Of a stretch of 64,000 bases of DNA, positions 18,327-26,756 are shown in pieces. Within the stretch, counting starts at the first letter, position 1. Every line of letters begins with the position of its first letter. The DNA is from Acidovorax sp. NB1. Lineage in GTDB: Bacteria > Pseudomonadota > Gammaproteobacteria > Burkholderiales > Burkholderiaceae_C. The notes under the pieces were generated by a model, which was not told the DNA's origin, made no database searches, and saw only the letters and a list, made by a program, of their open reading frames with translations. Location: NCBI RefSeq assembly GCF_005405905.1, contig NZ_BJHU01000021.1:124001-188000 (forward strand), given 5' to 3'. Made by a program: the position numbers and the translations under genes.

Positions 18327-19181
18327 TCAGGGCTTGTCCGCCGTGACGATCCAGCCTTCCAGCGGGTCGAGCCCTGGCGGCAGGCCATAGAGTGCGTTGC
18401 CCTCAGCGTGGCGCTGCTCGGCCCAGGCGGCTTGCAGCAGGCACAGCACGGCGTCCAGGCTGTCGCCGCTGGCGTCCTGCACCAGCGCGTCGCGCTGGGC
18501 GTGGCTGAGCTTGAGGCGCAGGCCCAGGCGGGTCTGACCCAGCTCCAGCGCGTTGACCAGGTCTTTGCGGGCGATGAGGCGGTCGGGCGTTTGCTTGGCG
18601 CGGTCATCGCTTTTGTAGCTGCGGCGCTGCAGCACCTCGCGCGCGAGCAGACCGGGGTAGGCCTCCAGCGCCACGCGGCGGGGGTCGCCTGCGTGCAGGC
18701 CAGGCAGGTGCACGCCCGCGTCCAGCAGCAGCGGCAGGCCCGCGTGCAGCATGTAGGCCACGGGCGGGTTCACCCATTTCATCGACGGGCTGGAGCCTGC
18801 GGGCCCGTCGGTGGCGCGGTGGGCAAACTTGCCGCCCACGGGGCGCGCATCGCAGAACGCCGCAAACTGCGCGCGGATCTGCTCGCGGCTCAGGCTGCGG
18901 TAGTGCTGCATGCAGGCATGCCAGTCGGTAGGCCAGCCCAACGCCTGCACCAGCTCGCGCGGCAGGCCAAAGGGCAGGTCAAAGCCGCCCACCCAGTCTC
19001 CGGGCTCCGCCAGCCACTGGCCGAATACGGCCAGGGTGTCGAACGGCTGCAGCGCGGTGAGCACCACGCGCGCGCCCTGGCGCTGGCCCAGCGCCAGCAC
19101 GATGGGTTTGCGCCGCGTGGGGCTGCTGGAGAAATCGCAGCCCAGTAGCTGGAAAGGGGATTGGGGTGCCATGGTGGTCAT
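18327..19181 (-). CDS. DUF429 domain protein
   Basis: A 284-residue protein of the DUF429 family, whose fold relates to RNase H-like and predicted nuclease proteins. Family features visible are the early LLGCDFSSSPTRRKPIVLALG (Asp on the first strand), FDLPFGLPREL, ALEAYPGLLAREVL, and near the end DSLDAVLCLLQAAW with a conserved Asp pair. The start overlaps the stop of the exporter gene (ATGA), so the two are co-translated. Biochemical role unproven. Confidence 0.8.
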   Translation of the reverse strand: MTTMAPQSPFQLLGCDFSSSPTRRKPIVLALGQRQGARVVLTALQPFDTLAVFGQWLAEPGDWVGGFDLPFGLPRELVQALGWPTDWHACMQHYRSLSREQIRAQFAAFCDARPVGGKFAHRATDGPAGSSPSMKWVNPPVAYMLHAGLPLLLDAGVHLPGLHAGDPRRVALEAYPGLLAREVLQRRSYKSDDRAKQTPDRLIARKDLVNALELGQTRLGLRLKLSHAQRDALVQDASGDSLDAVLCLLQAAWAEQRHAEGNALYGLPPGLDPLEGWIVTADKP

Positions 19182-20059
19182 CCCAAGGCCAGGGCCGTAA
19201 CGCCCGCCGCAATGCACAGCGCGCCACAGATGCGCGCCACGCGGTCACCCTCGCCCAGCAGGTGCCCGCCGATCAACGCTGCAAACAGCATGGACACCTC
19301 GCGCGCGGGAGCCACGTGCGACAGGGGCGCCTGCTGCATGGCGTAAAGCACCAGCACATAGGCCACCGGGCTCACCACCGCCACGGCCAGGGCAAAACGC
19401 CACTGGGCCAGCCACAGCGTGCGGGCGGTGGGCAAATCGCGCAGCACCACCGGCGCCAGCAGGCCCACGCGCACAAAGTTGCCCATGTAGTCCACCAGGA
19501 TGGGCGACATCAGCAAAAACTTGACCGCGTAGCCATCGACCACCGTGTAGCTGGCGATGAACGCACCCGTGAGCAAGCCATACAACATGCCTTTGTGCAC
19601 CCGCGCCCGCGCGGCAGGGTCGTGCGCGGCGCGAAGCAGGCCCGGGCCGCCCGCGATCAGAAACACGCCCCCGACCACGCCCACGATGCCCAGGGCACCC
19701 AGCCCAGAGATCTGCTCGCCCAGCAGCGTGATGGCCACCAGCGACGACAAGAGCGGCCCCGAGCCGCGCGCCAGCGGGTAGACCACCGTGAGGTCCGCCA
19801 CACGATAGCCGCGCAGCAGGATGACGAAATAAGCCACATGCAGCAGCCCGCTGGCTACGACAAAGCCCCACTCCACCGCACCCCACAGCGGCACCGCGTC
19901 GCGCCCCAGGTACCAGCCCAGCGGCGCCCAGACGACCATCATGATCACCGAGGTGAAGAACGCAAACCGCGAGTCCCCCCCAGCCTTCTTGGCCACGATG
20001 TTCCAGCACGCATGGATGAGGCCGGCGAGGATGATGAGGGCGAAGGCGGTGAAGGTCAC
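19178..20059 (-). CDS. EamA/DMT-superfamily transporter
   Basis: A 293-residue inner-membrane protein with about ten transmembrane segments in two EamA repeats; the first includes AGLIHACWNIVAKKAGGD and VYPLARGSGPL, the DMT motif. The start codon is GTG. Such proteins export amino acids, metabolites or drugs, and the substrate is not predictable. It forms a two-gene unit with the DUF429 gene by a four-base overlap. Confidence 0.88.
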   Translation of the reverse strand: MTFTAFALIILAGLIHACWNIVAKKAGGDSRFAFFTSVIMMVVWAPLGWYLGRDAVPLWGAVEWGFVVASGLLHVAYFVILLRGYRVADLTVVYPLARGSGPLLSSLVAITLLGEQISGLGALGIVGVVGGVFLIAGGPGLLRAAHDPAARARVHKGMLYGLLTGAFIASYTVVDGYAVKFLLMSPILVDYMGNFVRVGLLAPVVLRDLPTARTLWLAQWRFALAVAVVSPVAYVLVLYAMQQAPLSHVAPAREVSMLFAALIGGHLLGEGDRVARICGALCIAAGVTALALG

Positions 20060-20085
20060 GGGTCAGAAAGAGAGAGGGCTTGAAT

Positions 20086-20116
20086 GCAAAAAGCCGCAGC
20101 CCCTGTGGGCTGCGGC
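20086..20116 (-). terminator. Intrinsic terminator after the BLUF gene
   Basis: On the minus strand a ten-pair stem, GCCGCAGCCC with GGGCTGCGGC and loop ACAG, is followed by TTTTTGC. It terminates the leftward folE-BLUF transcript before the EamA gene. Confidence 0.82.
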
Positions 20117-20168
20117 TGCGATGACGAGTTCAGGACAACGACGAAAAGTGGGGTGATTGGCGTAGCGA

Positions 20169-20242
20169 GCGGCCTCAGCCCGGGTGGAGGAACGCAGCCG
20201 CACTCCCGTGCGGCGAGTACCGCAGGCCCGGGATCAGGCCGC
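20169..20242. repeat. Nested inverted repeat downstream of the BLUF gene
   Basis: An outer pair (20169-20184 GCGGCCTCAGCCCGGG and 20227-20242 CCCGGGATCAGGCCGC) encloses a perfect GCCGCAC/GTGCGGC hairpin at 20197-20214. On the leftward transcript it lies between the BLUF stop and the intrinsic terminator, so it would form a strong 3' structure. Function unknown. Confidence 0.55.
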
Positions 20243-20265
20243 GCAGTAGCCAAGCGCCCCGCTTT

Positions 20266-20688
20266 TCAGGCTCTTCCGATGATGGAGGCCGTGGCCATCA
20301 GCTCTTCGAGCAGCGCATACGACACCTTGCCCGACACGGCATACGGGTCCAGCTCGGGCTTCTCGGAATACTTGAGCAGGATGGAATGGTTGATCTTGGA
20401 GAGGTTCACCTGCCCCATGGTCCAGCCACCAAAGCGGCGCTCGGAGATTTCCTCATAGTGCAGCAGCTCCACGTTCTTGTGGCGCGGGTCTTTCTGGATG
20501 TGGCCGTACAGGTCGCTCACGGCGGAGCGGCCGCCTTCGATGGCCTGCAAAAACACGCCGCCGCCATAGCACAGCACCCCGGTGATGCCACAGCCCGGGT
20601 TGTGCTGGCGCGACTGCGTCAGGATGGCTTCGATGGCGGCAGGAGAGGTGTCCACCGCGCGGCTGGCATAAAGCAGGCGTACCAACAT
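20266..20688 (-). CDS. Stand-alone BLUF blue-light photoreceptor
   Basis: A 140-residue protein that is almost entirely a BLUF domain, binding FAD and responding to blue light. Key positions match AppA/Slr1694: Tyr7 in LLYAS, Asn30 in RQHNPGCGITG, Gln48 in FLQAIEG, and Trp89/Met91 in WTMG. The Tyr-Gln spacing is 41 and the Gln-Trp spacing 41, as in the family. A C-terminal helix pair of about 45 residues follows, and no effector domain is attached, so it must signal through a partner. It begins 3 bases after the folE stop and is surely co-transcribed with folE. Confidence 0.93.
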   Translation of the reverse strand: MLVRLLYASRAVDTSPAAIEAILTQSRQHNPGCGITGVLCYGGGVFLQAIEGGRSAVSDLYGHIQKDPRHKNVELLHYEEISERRFGGWTMGQVNLSKINHSILLKYSEKPELDPYAVSGKVSYALLEELMATASIIGRA

Positions 20689-20691
20689 GGC

Positions 20692-21420
20692 TTAGTTCTT
20701 TCCGGGGATGAGGGACAAAAATTCGCGGCGCAGGGCGCTGTCCTTGAGGAACACGCCGCGCATGACCGAGTTGATCATGCGGCTGTCGTTGTCGCGCACA
20801 CCGCGCCAGGACATGCAGAAGTGGCTGGCCTCCATGACGATGGCCAGGCCGTCGGGCTGGGTCTTTTCCATGATCAGGTCGGCCAGCTGCACCACAGCTT
20901 CTTCCTGGATCTGGGGTCGGCCCATGATCCAGTCCACCAGGCGCGCGTACTTGCTCAAGCCGATCACGTTGGTGTGCTCGTTGGGCATCACGCCGATCCA
21001 GATCTTGCCGATCACGGGGCAGAAATGGTGGCTGCAGGCACTGCGCACGGTGAGCGGGCCCACGATCATCAGCTCGTTCAAGTGCTCGGCGTTGGGGAAC
21101 TCGGTGATGGGCGGCTGCGCGACATAGCGCCCCCTGAACACCTCGTTGAGGTACATCTTGGCCACGCGGCGCGCGGTGTTGTTGGTGTTGTGGTCGCCCT
21201 CGGTGTTGATCACCATGCTGTCGAGCACGCCCTGCATCTTGACCTCGACCTCGTCGAGCAGCTTCTCCAGCTCGCCGGGCTCGATGAACTCGGCGATGTT
21301 GTCGTTGGCGTGAAAACGCTTGCGGGCGGCGGCCAAGCGTTCGCGGATCTTCACAGAAACGGGCGTGCCTTCATCTTCCGGCGGGGTGGGCGTCATATCG
21401 GCGGCAGGTTGGCTGGACAT
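20692..21420 (-). CDS. folE: GTP cyclohydrolase I
   Basis: Converts GTP to 7,8-dihydroneopterin triphosphate, the first step of folate and pterin synthesis. The 242-residue protein is type I: zinc ligands in SACSHHFCPVIGK, plus GLSKYARLVDW, FCMSWRGVRD and a second Cys ligand region near the end. The N-terminus carries about 20 extra polar residues (MSSQPAADMTPTPPEDEGT). It heads a two-gene leftward unit with the BLUF photoreceptor. An R repeat lies upstream at 21454. Confidence 0.95.
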   Translation of the reverse strand: MSSQPAADMTPTPPEDEGTPVSVKIRERLAAARKRFHANDNIAEFIEPGELEKLLDEVEVKMQGVLDSMVINTEGDHNTNNTARRVAKMYLNEVFRGRYVAQPPITEFPNAEHLNELMIVGPLTVRSACSHHFCPVIGKIWIGVMPNEHTNVIGLSKYARLVDWIMGRPQIQEEAVVQLADLIMEKTQPDGLAIVMEASHFCMSWRGVRDNDSRMINSVMRGVFLKDSALRREFLSLIPGKN

Positions 21421-21453
21421 GGCTGGGATCGTAACAGCGAACCACTCTCTGCA

Positions 21454-21519
21454 GATTTCAAGGGTTTTAGGCCCTCTCCGCCTGCTGCATATACCTTGAT
21501 AGCTATATTTTTTATAGCA
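21454..21519 (+). repeat. R-family intergenic repeat, copy 4
   Basis: It reads GATTTCAAGGGTTTTAGGCC, then CTCTCCGCC, and ends with a perfect AT-rich hairpin GCTATA/TATAGC around a T-rich loop. It lies upstream of folE, in the gap before clsB. Confidence 0.78.
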
Positions 21520-21635
21520 TTATCAGGATGCAGGGCGCTGCGCACCATACATGGCCCAGTCGGCGGGCGCGGCCCAGGCCAGGGCCACCGACCAAGGGCC
21601 ACACCCGCAGCAAGGCTGCTCACGGGGTGTCTTCA

Positions 21636-22874
21636 TCAATACCGGTTGCCAGTCACCCACAGCGCCAGCCGCATCAGGCCGAACGCGATGCGGTCAAGCA
21701 CGCGCTGGCGCAGCGGGCGGCCTGCGTAGCGTGCCGGGTCCATGCGACGGCCCGCGTGCTGCATGGCGTGCACCAGGCGCTGGCGCAGGTCGGTGGCAAA
21801 GGCACCGTCTTCCACCACCACATTGGCCTCGCGCGCCAGCAGCAGACTCAGGGGGTCGAGGTTGGACGAGCCCACCGTGGCCCAGGGCCGCTCGCCTTGC
21901 GCGTCGATCACGGCCACCTTGGCGTGCAGGAAGCTGGGCGCGTATTCATAGATCTCGACCCCCGCCGCCAGCAGCGCGCCATACACCGGCCGCGCCGCGT
22001 GGTACTGCATGAAATACTCATAGCGCCCCTGCAGCAGCAGGCGCACGCGCACGCCCCGGCGCGCGGCCATCACCAGCGCACGGCGCAGCTTGCCGCCGGG
22101 CATGAAGTAGGCGTTGGCAATGATGATCTCGTGCCGTGCGTTGCCAATGGCGCGGCGGTAGGCTTTCTCGATGCGGCTGCGGTTGCGCACGTTGTCGCGC
22201 AGCACCAGCGCAGCGCGCATGGGCGGACCCGCGTTGCCATCGAGCCGCGCCGCGTGGCTGGCAGCGCTGGCAGCACGCAATGCCTGCAACGCCTCGGGCA
22301 GACGGCGCAGGCGCGCATCGCGCACGGCCTGCATGCGCCACCAGAGCTGGTCCATGGTGTCGCTGGCGGCCTCCACCAGGCTGCCCGTGGCACGCACCGC
22401 AAAGTCAAAACGGGGAGCATCGAGCGTGCCGTGGTTGGGGTCGTGAAAATCGTCCAGCACATTGATGCCGCCGCAAAACAGCAGGCGGCCATCGACCACA
22501 CACAGCTTGCGGTGCAGGCGCCGCCAGCGGTGCGGCAGCAGCAGGCCCAGGGGCCCGAGCGGCGAATACACGCTGTATTGCACCCCGGCGGCCAGCAGCC
22601 GCGCTGCCCAGGCCTCGGGCAGTGCCCCGGTGCCCACACCGTCCACCACCAGCTGGGTGCGCACACCCCGCTGCGCTGCACGCATCAGTGCCTCGGCCAC
22701 GGCCGCACCCGAGCCGGTGAAATCGAAGATGTAGGTCTCGAACTGGATGTCCGACAGCGCGGCGTCCATGGCCTCGGTCAGGGCCGGGAACAGTTCCTCG
22801 GCCCCCTGCAGCAGGCGCACCCGGTGGTCGTCGGAAAACTCCGCGCCACGGACCAGAGGTGGTTTTTTCTTCAC
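21636..22874 (-). CDS. clsB: Cardiolipin synthase B / phospholipase D family
   Basis: A 412-residue protein with two HKD motifs: HRKLCVVDGRLLFCGGIN in the first half and FLHAKVAVIDAQG...ATVGSSNLDPLS in the second. The start is GTG at 22874. It follows the ybhP-like gene with a two-base gap, the same ybhP-clsB order as E. coli, where ClsB makes cardiolipin from phosphatidylglycerol and phosphatidylethanolamine or glycerol. The third E. coli gene, ybhN, is not here. Confidence 0.9.
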   Translation of the reverse strand: MKKKPPLVRGAEFSDDHRVRLLQGAEELFPALTEAMDAALSDIQFETYIFDFTGSGAAVAEALMRAAQRGVRTQLVVDGVGTGALPEAWAARLLAAGVQYSVYSPLGPLGLLLPHRWRRLHRKLCVVDGRLLFCGGINVLDDFHDPNHGTLDAPRFDFAVRATGSLVEAASDTMDQLWWRMQAVRDARLRRLPEALQALRAASAASHAARLDGNAGPPMRAALVLRDNVRNRSRIEKAYRRAIGNARHEIIIANAYFMPGGKLRRALVMAARRGVRVRLLLQGRYEYFMQYHAARPVYGALLAAGVEIYEYAPSFLHAKVAVIDAQGERPWATVGSSNLDPLSLLLAREANVVVEDGAFATDLRQRLVHAMQHAGRRMDPARYAGRPLRQRVLDRIAFGLMRLALWVTGNRY

Positions 22875-22878
22875 GCGT

Positions 22879-23616
22879 TCACAGCCGGAACTCGGCGATC
22901 AGCGGCAGGTGGTCGGACATGCGCCACCAGATGCGGCCGCGCGGCACATGCAGCGACAGGGGCGTGAGGCCCCGCGCATACACATGGTCCAGCTGGGTCA
23001 GGGGCAGCCGCGCGGGGTAGGTGAAGGCGCGTGGTTCCTCGAACTCGTAGAGCGAAAACCCGGCCAGCATGCGCTTGAGCTGCTGCCCCCAGTCGTTGAA
23101 GTCGCCCGCCACCACCAGCGGCGCGCCAGGCGGCACCTCGCGGTCGATGAAGCCCTGCAGGCGCTCGATCTGCCGCACACGGCTGCCGGGGATGAGCCCC
23201 AGGTGAACCACGATCACGTGCACATTGCGGCCATGGGCGTTGACCTCGACATGCAGCAGGCCGCGCTGCTCGAAGCGGTGGTCGGAGATGTCCTCGTGCT
23301 GGTGCCCGATCACGGGCCAGCGCGTGAGCAACGCGTTGCCGTGCTCGCCATGTTTGGTGATGGCGTTGGTGCGGTACACAGCCTCATAGCCTTCGGGCGC
23401 CAGGAACTCGGCCTGCGGCACGTCGGGCCAGCGCTGGAAGTAGGCCGCCTCGCGCCGGTGCAGCTTGCGCACCTCCTGCAGGCAGACGATGTCGGCATCG
23501 AGCTGCTCGACCGCCAGGCCGAGGTTGTGGATCTCCAGCCGCCGCGCGGGGCCGATGCCTTGCACACCCTTGTGGATGTTGTAGGTGGCTACCCGCAGGA
23601 TGTCGTCGTGTTGCAT
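22879..23616 (-). CDS. ybhP: YbhP-like endonuclease/exonuclease/phosphatase family protein
   Basis: A 245-residue EEP-fold enzyme. LRVATYNIHKGVQG has the metal-site Asn, LDADIVCLQEVR the metal Glu, VIVVHLGL the His, VVAGDFNDW the Asp/Asn pair, and RMSDHLPLIAEF the catalytic Asp-His. The substrate is unknown; in E. coli it is linked to clsB. The ATG at 23616 sits one base from the left arm of an inverted repeat (23618), so that element supplies its upstream region. Confidence 0.88.
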   Translation of the reverse strand: MQHDDILRVATYNIHKGVQGIGPARRLEIHNLGLAVEQLDADIVCLQEVRKLHRREAAYFQRWPDVPQAEFLAPEGYEAVYRTNAITKHGEHGNALLTRWPVIGHQHEDISDHRFEQRGLLHVEVNAHGRNVHVIVVHLGLIPGSRVRQIERLQGFIDREVPPGAPLVVAGDFNDWGQQLKRMLAGFSLYEFEEPRAFTYPARLPLTQLDHVYARGLTPLSLHVPRGRIWWRMSDHLPLIAEFRL

Positions 23617-23617
23617 G

Positions 23618-23855
23618 GTCCTAGAAACGGTAGTTGAACGCACTCACCAGTGCCGTGATCGGCGCGCCAGGCAAGGCGCGAGGACGCAGCGGGCCCATGC
23701 CCGCAAGGAGGAGCAACGCTGCATGGCGCGGCGAGCGCGGTGCTGGCGAGTGTGTAGCGTGCCCACTCGACAGGCGAACGTCAACGAAGCAGCGAAAGTC
23801 AGTATCCATCGGGCTCTCTTGAAAATGGCAAGCGGTCAACTGCCGTTTCTAGGAC
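23618..23855. repeat. 238-bp segment bounded by 20-bp inverted repeats
   Basis: The left arm, 23618-23637 (GTCCTAGAAACGGTAGTTGA), and the right arm, 23836-23855, are inverted copies matching at 19 of 20 positions. The segment fills most of the 354-bp gap between ybhP and the response-regulator gene. Read outward, both arms encode a short tail ending Asn-x-Arg-Phe-stop (FNYRF and VNCRF), similar to outer-membrane protein C-termini. A decayed gene fragment or a small mobile element are both possible; no target duplication was seen. I see nothing else in the gap. Confidence 0.5.
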
Positions 23856-23970
23856 TTGGGATTGTGTCGCAAGCTAGATTGGCAGCGGGTTTGCCCGACG
23901 CCCGCTGGGTACCATGGGCCAGTACACTGGGGCCGTCTCATTCACACCACACACAGGCCAGCTCAGCCCC

Positions 23971-25749
23971 ATGGCCACCGAGAACCGACAACCCGTTCCC
24001 CCGCAGGTTCAGGCCCTGATTGTGGACAGCAATGCCACTTCACGCAGCATCCTGGTGGGGCAATTGCGCGAGTACGGCGTGTCCCGCATCGTGCAGTGCT
24101 CGCGTGTGCAGGACGCACGCAGTAGGCTGGAGCACACGGTGTTCGACTATGTGCTGTGCGACCAGTTTTTTGGCGATGCCAATTACTCGGGCCAGACCCT
24201 GCTGGACGACCTGCGGCGTGCCCAGCTGCTGCCGTTTTCCACCGTGTTTTTCATGGTCACGGCCGAGGCCTCGTATGCCGCCGTGGCCGAGGCGGCCGAA
24301 TCGGCGCTGGATGGCTACCTGCTCAAACCCTTCACACCCAGCGCGCTGTTCGAGCGCCTGAGTCTGGCGCGCCTGCGCAAGGTGCACCTCAAGCCCATCT
24401 TTGACGCCATCGAGGCCGAGGACTTCGAGCAGGCCGCTGCGCTGTGCGTGGAACGCTTTGAAGCGCGCAAGCCCTATTGGCTGTATGCCGCGCGCATTGG
24501 CTCGGAGCTGCTGCTGCGCCTGGGCCGACACGACGAGGCACGCACGCTGTTCGAGGCCGTGATCGCTGCACGCGCCCTGCCCTGGGCCAAGCTGGGCGTG
24601 GCCCGTGCGCAGATCGAGTCGGGCCAGGCAGCGCGCGCCATCACCACCTTGCAGGAGCTGATCGGCGAAGACGCCTCGTTTGCCGATGCCTACGACGTGC
24701 TCGGCCGCGCGCAGGTGGAGCTGGGCAACTTCGCGCAGGCCATCGAAACCTACCGAACCGCCAGCACCCTCACGCCCGACTCGGTGGTGCGGCTGCAGAA
24801 ACTGGGGATGATGTCGTACTACATGGGCGACCGCGAGACTGCCACCAAGGTGCTGGCCCGGGCCGTGATCCTGGGGATCGACTCCAAGCTGTTCGACTAC
24901 CAGTCGCTGGTGCTGCTGACCTTTGCCTACTACGCCGACAACGACCGCAAGGGCATCGAGCGCTGCATGGCCGACTTTGTCCGCATCATGGAGCGCCACT
25001 CTGACAGCGCACGCATCCGCCGTTTTTCCGAGGTAGCGCGGGCGCTGCAACTGATACAGCAGCGGCAGTTTTCGCAGGCGGTGGAGTCGGTGCGCGCCAT
25101 GGCGCGCGAGATCGGCACCGCCAGCTTTGACTTCGAAGCGGCCTGTAACCTGGGCAGCCTGCTTGCGGTGCTGGCCGTCACGTCCATCGAATTGTCCGAA
25201 GGCGAAAGCTGGGTGCGCGCCCTGGGCATGCGCTACGCCAACACACGCGGGCTGACCGAACTGATGGCCAACGCCTGCAGCCTGCACGAGCCCTACGGCG
25301 TGCTGGTGCGCGACTGCCTGCAGCAGGTCAACAAGGCCGCCGAAGTCGCCATGGCACAGAGTCTGGCGGGCGACCCCGCAGGCGCCGTGCAGAACCTGCT
25401 GCAGCAGGCCAACACCAGTCTGAACTCCAAGCTGTTGGACCTGTCGCAGCAGGTGCTGTTGCGGCACGGCGCACGCATCGCATCGCCCGAACCGCTGCAG
25501 GAGGCCATTGATGCACTGCGCCTGCGCATTGGCAACGCCCCGGCGCGCGCCATCTTGGGGCAGGACAACGAGCGGCGCCCCGGGGGGGTGGTCATCCGCT
25601 CACGCAATGCCGTGGAAGGCACCTCTGCGGCCGCTGCCGCACCTGCCGCGCCTGCCACAGACGACAGTGCCAACGGCAGTGATGGCGCAGGGGAGCCCGA
25701 TGGCGCCGGGCCCGAAAGCGCGGCGGACAAGCTCCGGCTGCGCCCCTGA
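23971..25749 (+). CDS. Response regulator with receiver and TPR domains
   Basis: A 592-residue protein. A receiver domain spans about residues 10-130: ALIVDSNATSR, phospho-acceptor Asp in VLCDQFFGD, Thr in FMVTAEAS, and Lys in YLLKPFTPS. It is followed by some 400 residues of TPR helices (KLGVARAQIESGQAARAITTLQEL, AYDVLGRAQVELGNFAQAIETYR) and a low-complexity Ala/Pro/Gly tail. There is no DNA-binding or enzymatic output, so it probably acts by protein contacts, as in VieB-like regulators. No sensor kinase is adjacent. Confidence 0.9.
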   Translation: MATENRQPVPPQVQALIVDSNATSRSILVGQLREYGVSRIVQCSRVQDARSRLEHTVFDYVLCDQFFGDANYSGQTLLDDLRRAQLLPFSTVFFMVTAEASYAAVAEAAESALDGYLLKPFTPSALFERLSLARLRKVHLKPIFDAIEAEDFEQAAALCVERFEARKPYWLYAARIGSELLLRLGRHDEARTLFEAVIAARALPWAKLGVARAQIESGQAARAITTLQELIGEDASFADAYDVLGRAQVELGNFAQAIETYRTASTLTPDSVVRLQKLGMMSYYMGDRETATKVLARAVILGIDSKLFDYQSLVLLTFAYYADNDRKGIERCMADFVRIMERHSDSARIRRFSEVARALQLIQQRQFSQAVESVRAMAREIGTASFDFEAACNLGSLLAVLAVTSIELSEGESWVRALGMRYANTRGLTELMANACSLHEPYGVLVRDCLQQVNKAAEVAMAQSLAGDPAGAVQNLLQQANTSLNSKLLDLSQQVLLRHGARIASPEPLQEAIDALRLRIGNAPARAILGQDNERRPGGVVIRSRNAVEGTSAAAAAPAAPATDDSANGSDGAGEPDGAGPESAADKLRLRP

Positions 25750-25792
25750 GCACACACCGATCTCCGCGTGCGGCGCACGCAGACCATTCCAG

Positions 25793-26608
25793 TCACACAA
25801 ACCGGAACGCGATGTTGCCGAGCGGCCCGTAGTCCGCATGGAAGGTGTCGCCCGCAACCGCCGCCACGGGCCGCGTGAACGAGCCCCCCAGCACCACCTC
25901 GCCTGCTGCCAGGCCCTCGCCATACGGAGCGAGCTTGTTGGCCAGCCAGGCCACGCCCGTGGCCGGGTGGTTGAGCACGGCGGCCGCCAGGCCCGACTCC
26001 TCGATCACGCCATTCTTGTAGAGCAGTGCGCCGCACCAGCGCAGGTCCACCGCATCGGGCCGCACGGGGCGCCCGCCGGTGACGATGCCGGCATTGGCCG
26101 CGTTGTCCGAGATGGTGTCGAAAACCTTGCGCATCACGCCCGTGTGGCGGTCGTGCTGCTCGATGCGCGCGTCGATGATCTCGATGGCGGGCACCACGTA
26201 CTCGGTGGCGGCCAGCACGTCGAAAATGTTCACCGGCGGGCGCCCCGGATCGCCGCGCAGCGGCTTGTTGAGCACAAAGGCCAGCTCCACCTCCACGCGC
26301 GGCAGGATGAAACGCTGCATGGGAATGTCGCCGCCCTCGGCGAAGAACATGTCGTCGAGCAGGGTGCCGAAGTCGGGCTCGGTGATCTGGCTGGCCACCT
26401 GCATGGCGCGCGAGGTCAGGCCGATCTTGTGGCCACGCACAGTGCGGCCCTCAGCGATCTTCATCGCCACCCAGGCGCGCGAGATGGCATAGCCGTCCTG
26501 CACGGTCATGCCGGGGTGGCGCTTGGAGAAATGCTCCACCTGCACACGGGTCTTTTCGGCCTGGTGCAGCTCGCTGGCGAGTTGCTGGATCAGTGCGTCA
26601 TCAAACAT
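25793..26608 (-). CDS. hpaH: 2-oxo-hept-3-ene-1,7-dioate hydratase
   Basis: A 271-residue member of the hydratase/decarboxylase (MhpD/HpaH) family, adding water in the late step of homoprotocatechuate meta-cleavage. Blocks seen: [37 protein letters not shown] with metal-binding Glu residues, [13 protein letters not shown], and GNIAFRF at the C-terminus. The ATG at 26608 follows AGAGAACAACAG. It is last in the leftward hpa operon, separated from the Bug gene by a P repeat. Confidence 0.9.
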   Translation of the reverse strand: MFDDALIQQLASELHQAEKTRVQVEHFSKRHPGMTVQDGYAISRAWVAMKIAEGRTVRGHKIGLTSRAMQVASQITEPDFGTLLDDMFFAEGGDIPMQRFILPRVEVELAFVLNKPLRGDPGRPPVNIFDVLAATEYVVPAIEIIDARIEQHDRHTGVMRKVFDTISDNAANAGIVTGGRPVRPDAVDLRWCGALLYKNGVIEESGLAAAVLNHPATGVAWLANKLAPYGEGLAAGEVVLGGSFTRPVAAVAGDTFHADYGPLGNIAFRFV

Positions 26609-26639
26609 CTGTTGTTCTCTCTTCAAGGTTGTGCACCGT

Positions 26640-26756
26640 GGCAACCGCGCGAAGACTGGCGCGACCGAGGCCAGTGGCCGCCGCGCAAGGGCCGCCCTGC
26701 CGCGCTGGCCGCGTCCCCCTTGAGGGGGAAGGCGCGAAGCGACTCAGGGGGTGTCT
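26640..26756 (-). repeat. P-family repeat, copy 2 (after Bug gene stop)
   Basis: On the minus strand it starts directly after the stop codon of the Bug gene. It reads CACCCCCTGAGTCGCTTCGC, CTTCCCCCTCAAGGGGGACG (a hairpin), and then GCAGGGCGGCCCTTGCGCGG. Its orientation relative to the upstream gene is the same as in the other three copies. Confidence 0.75.

Noticed and set aside
23621..23839. A 72-codon minus-strand frame ending ALVSAFNYRF
   Set aside because: The C-terminal residues look like an outer-membrane protein end, but there is no signal peptide, no beta-strand pattern and no ribosome-binding site. Reported only as part of the inverted-repeat segment.
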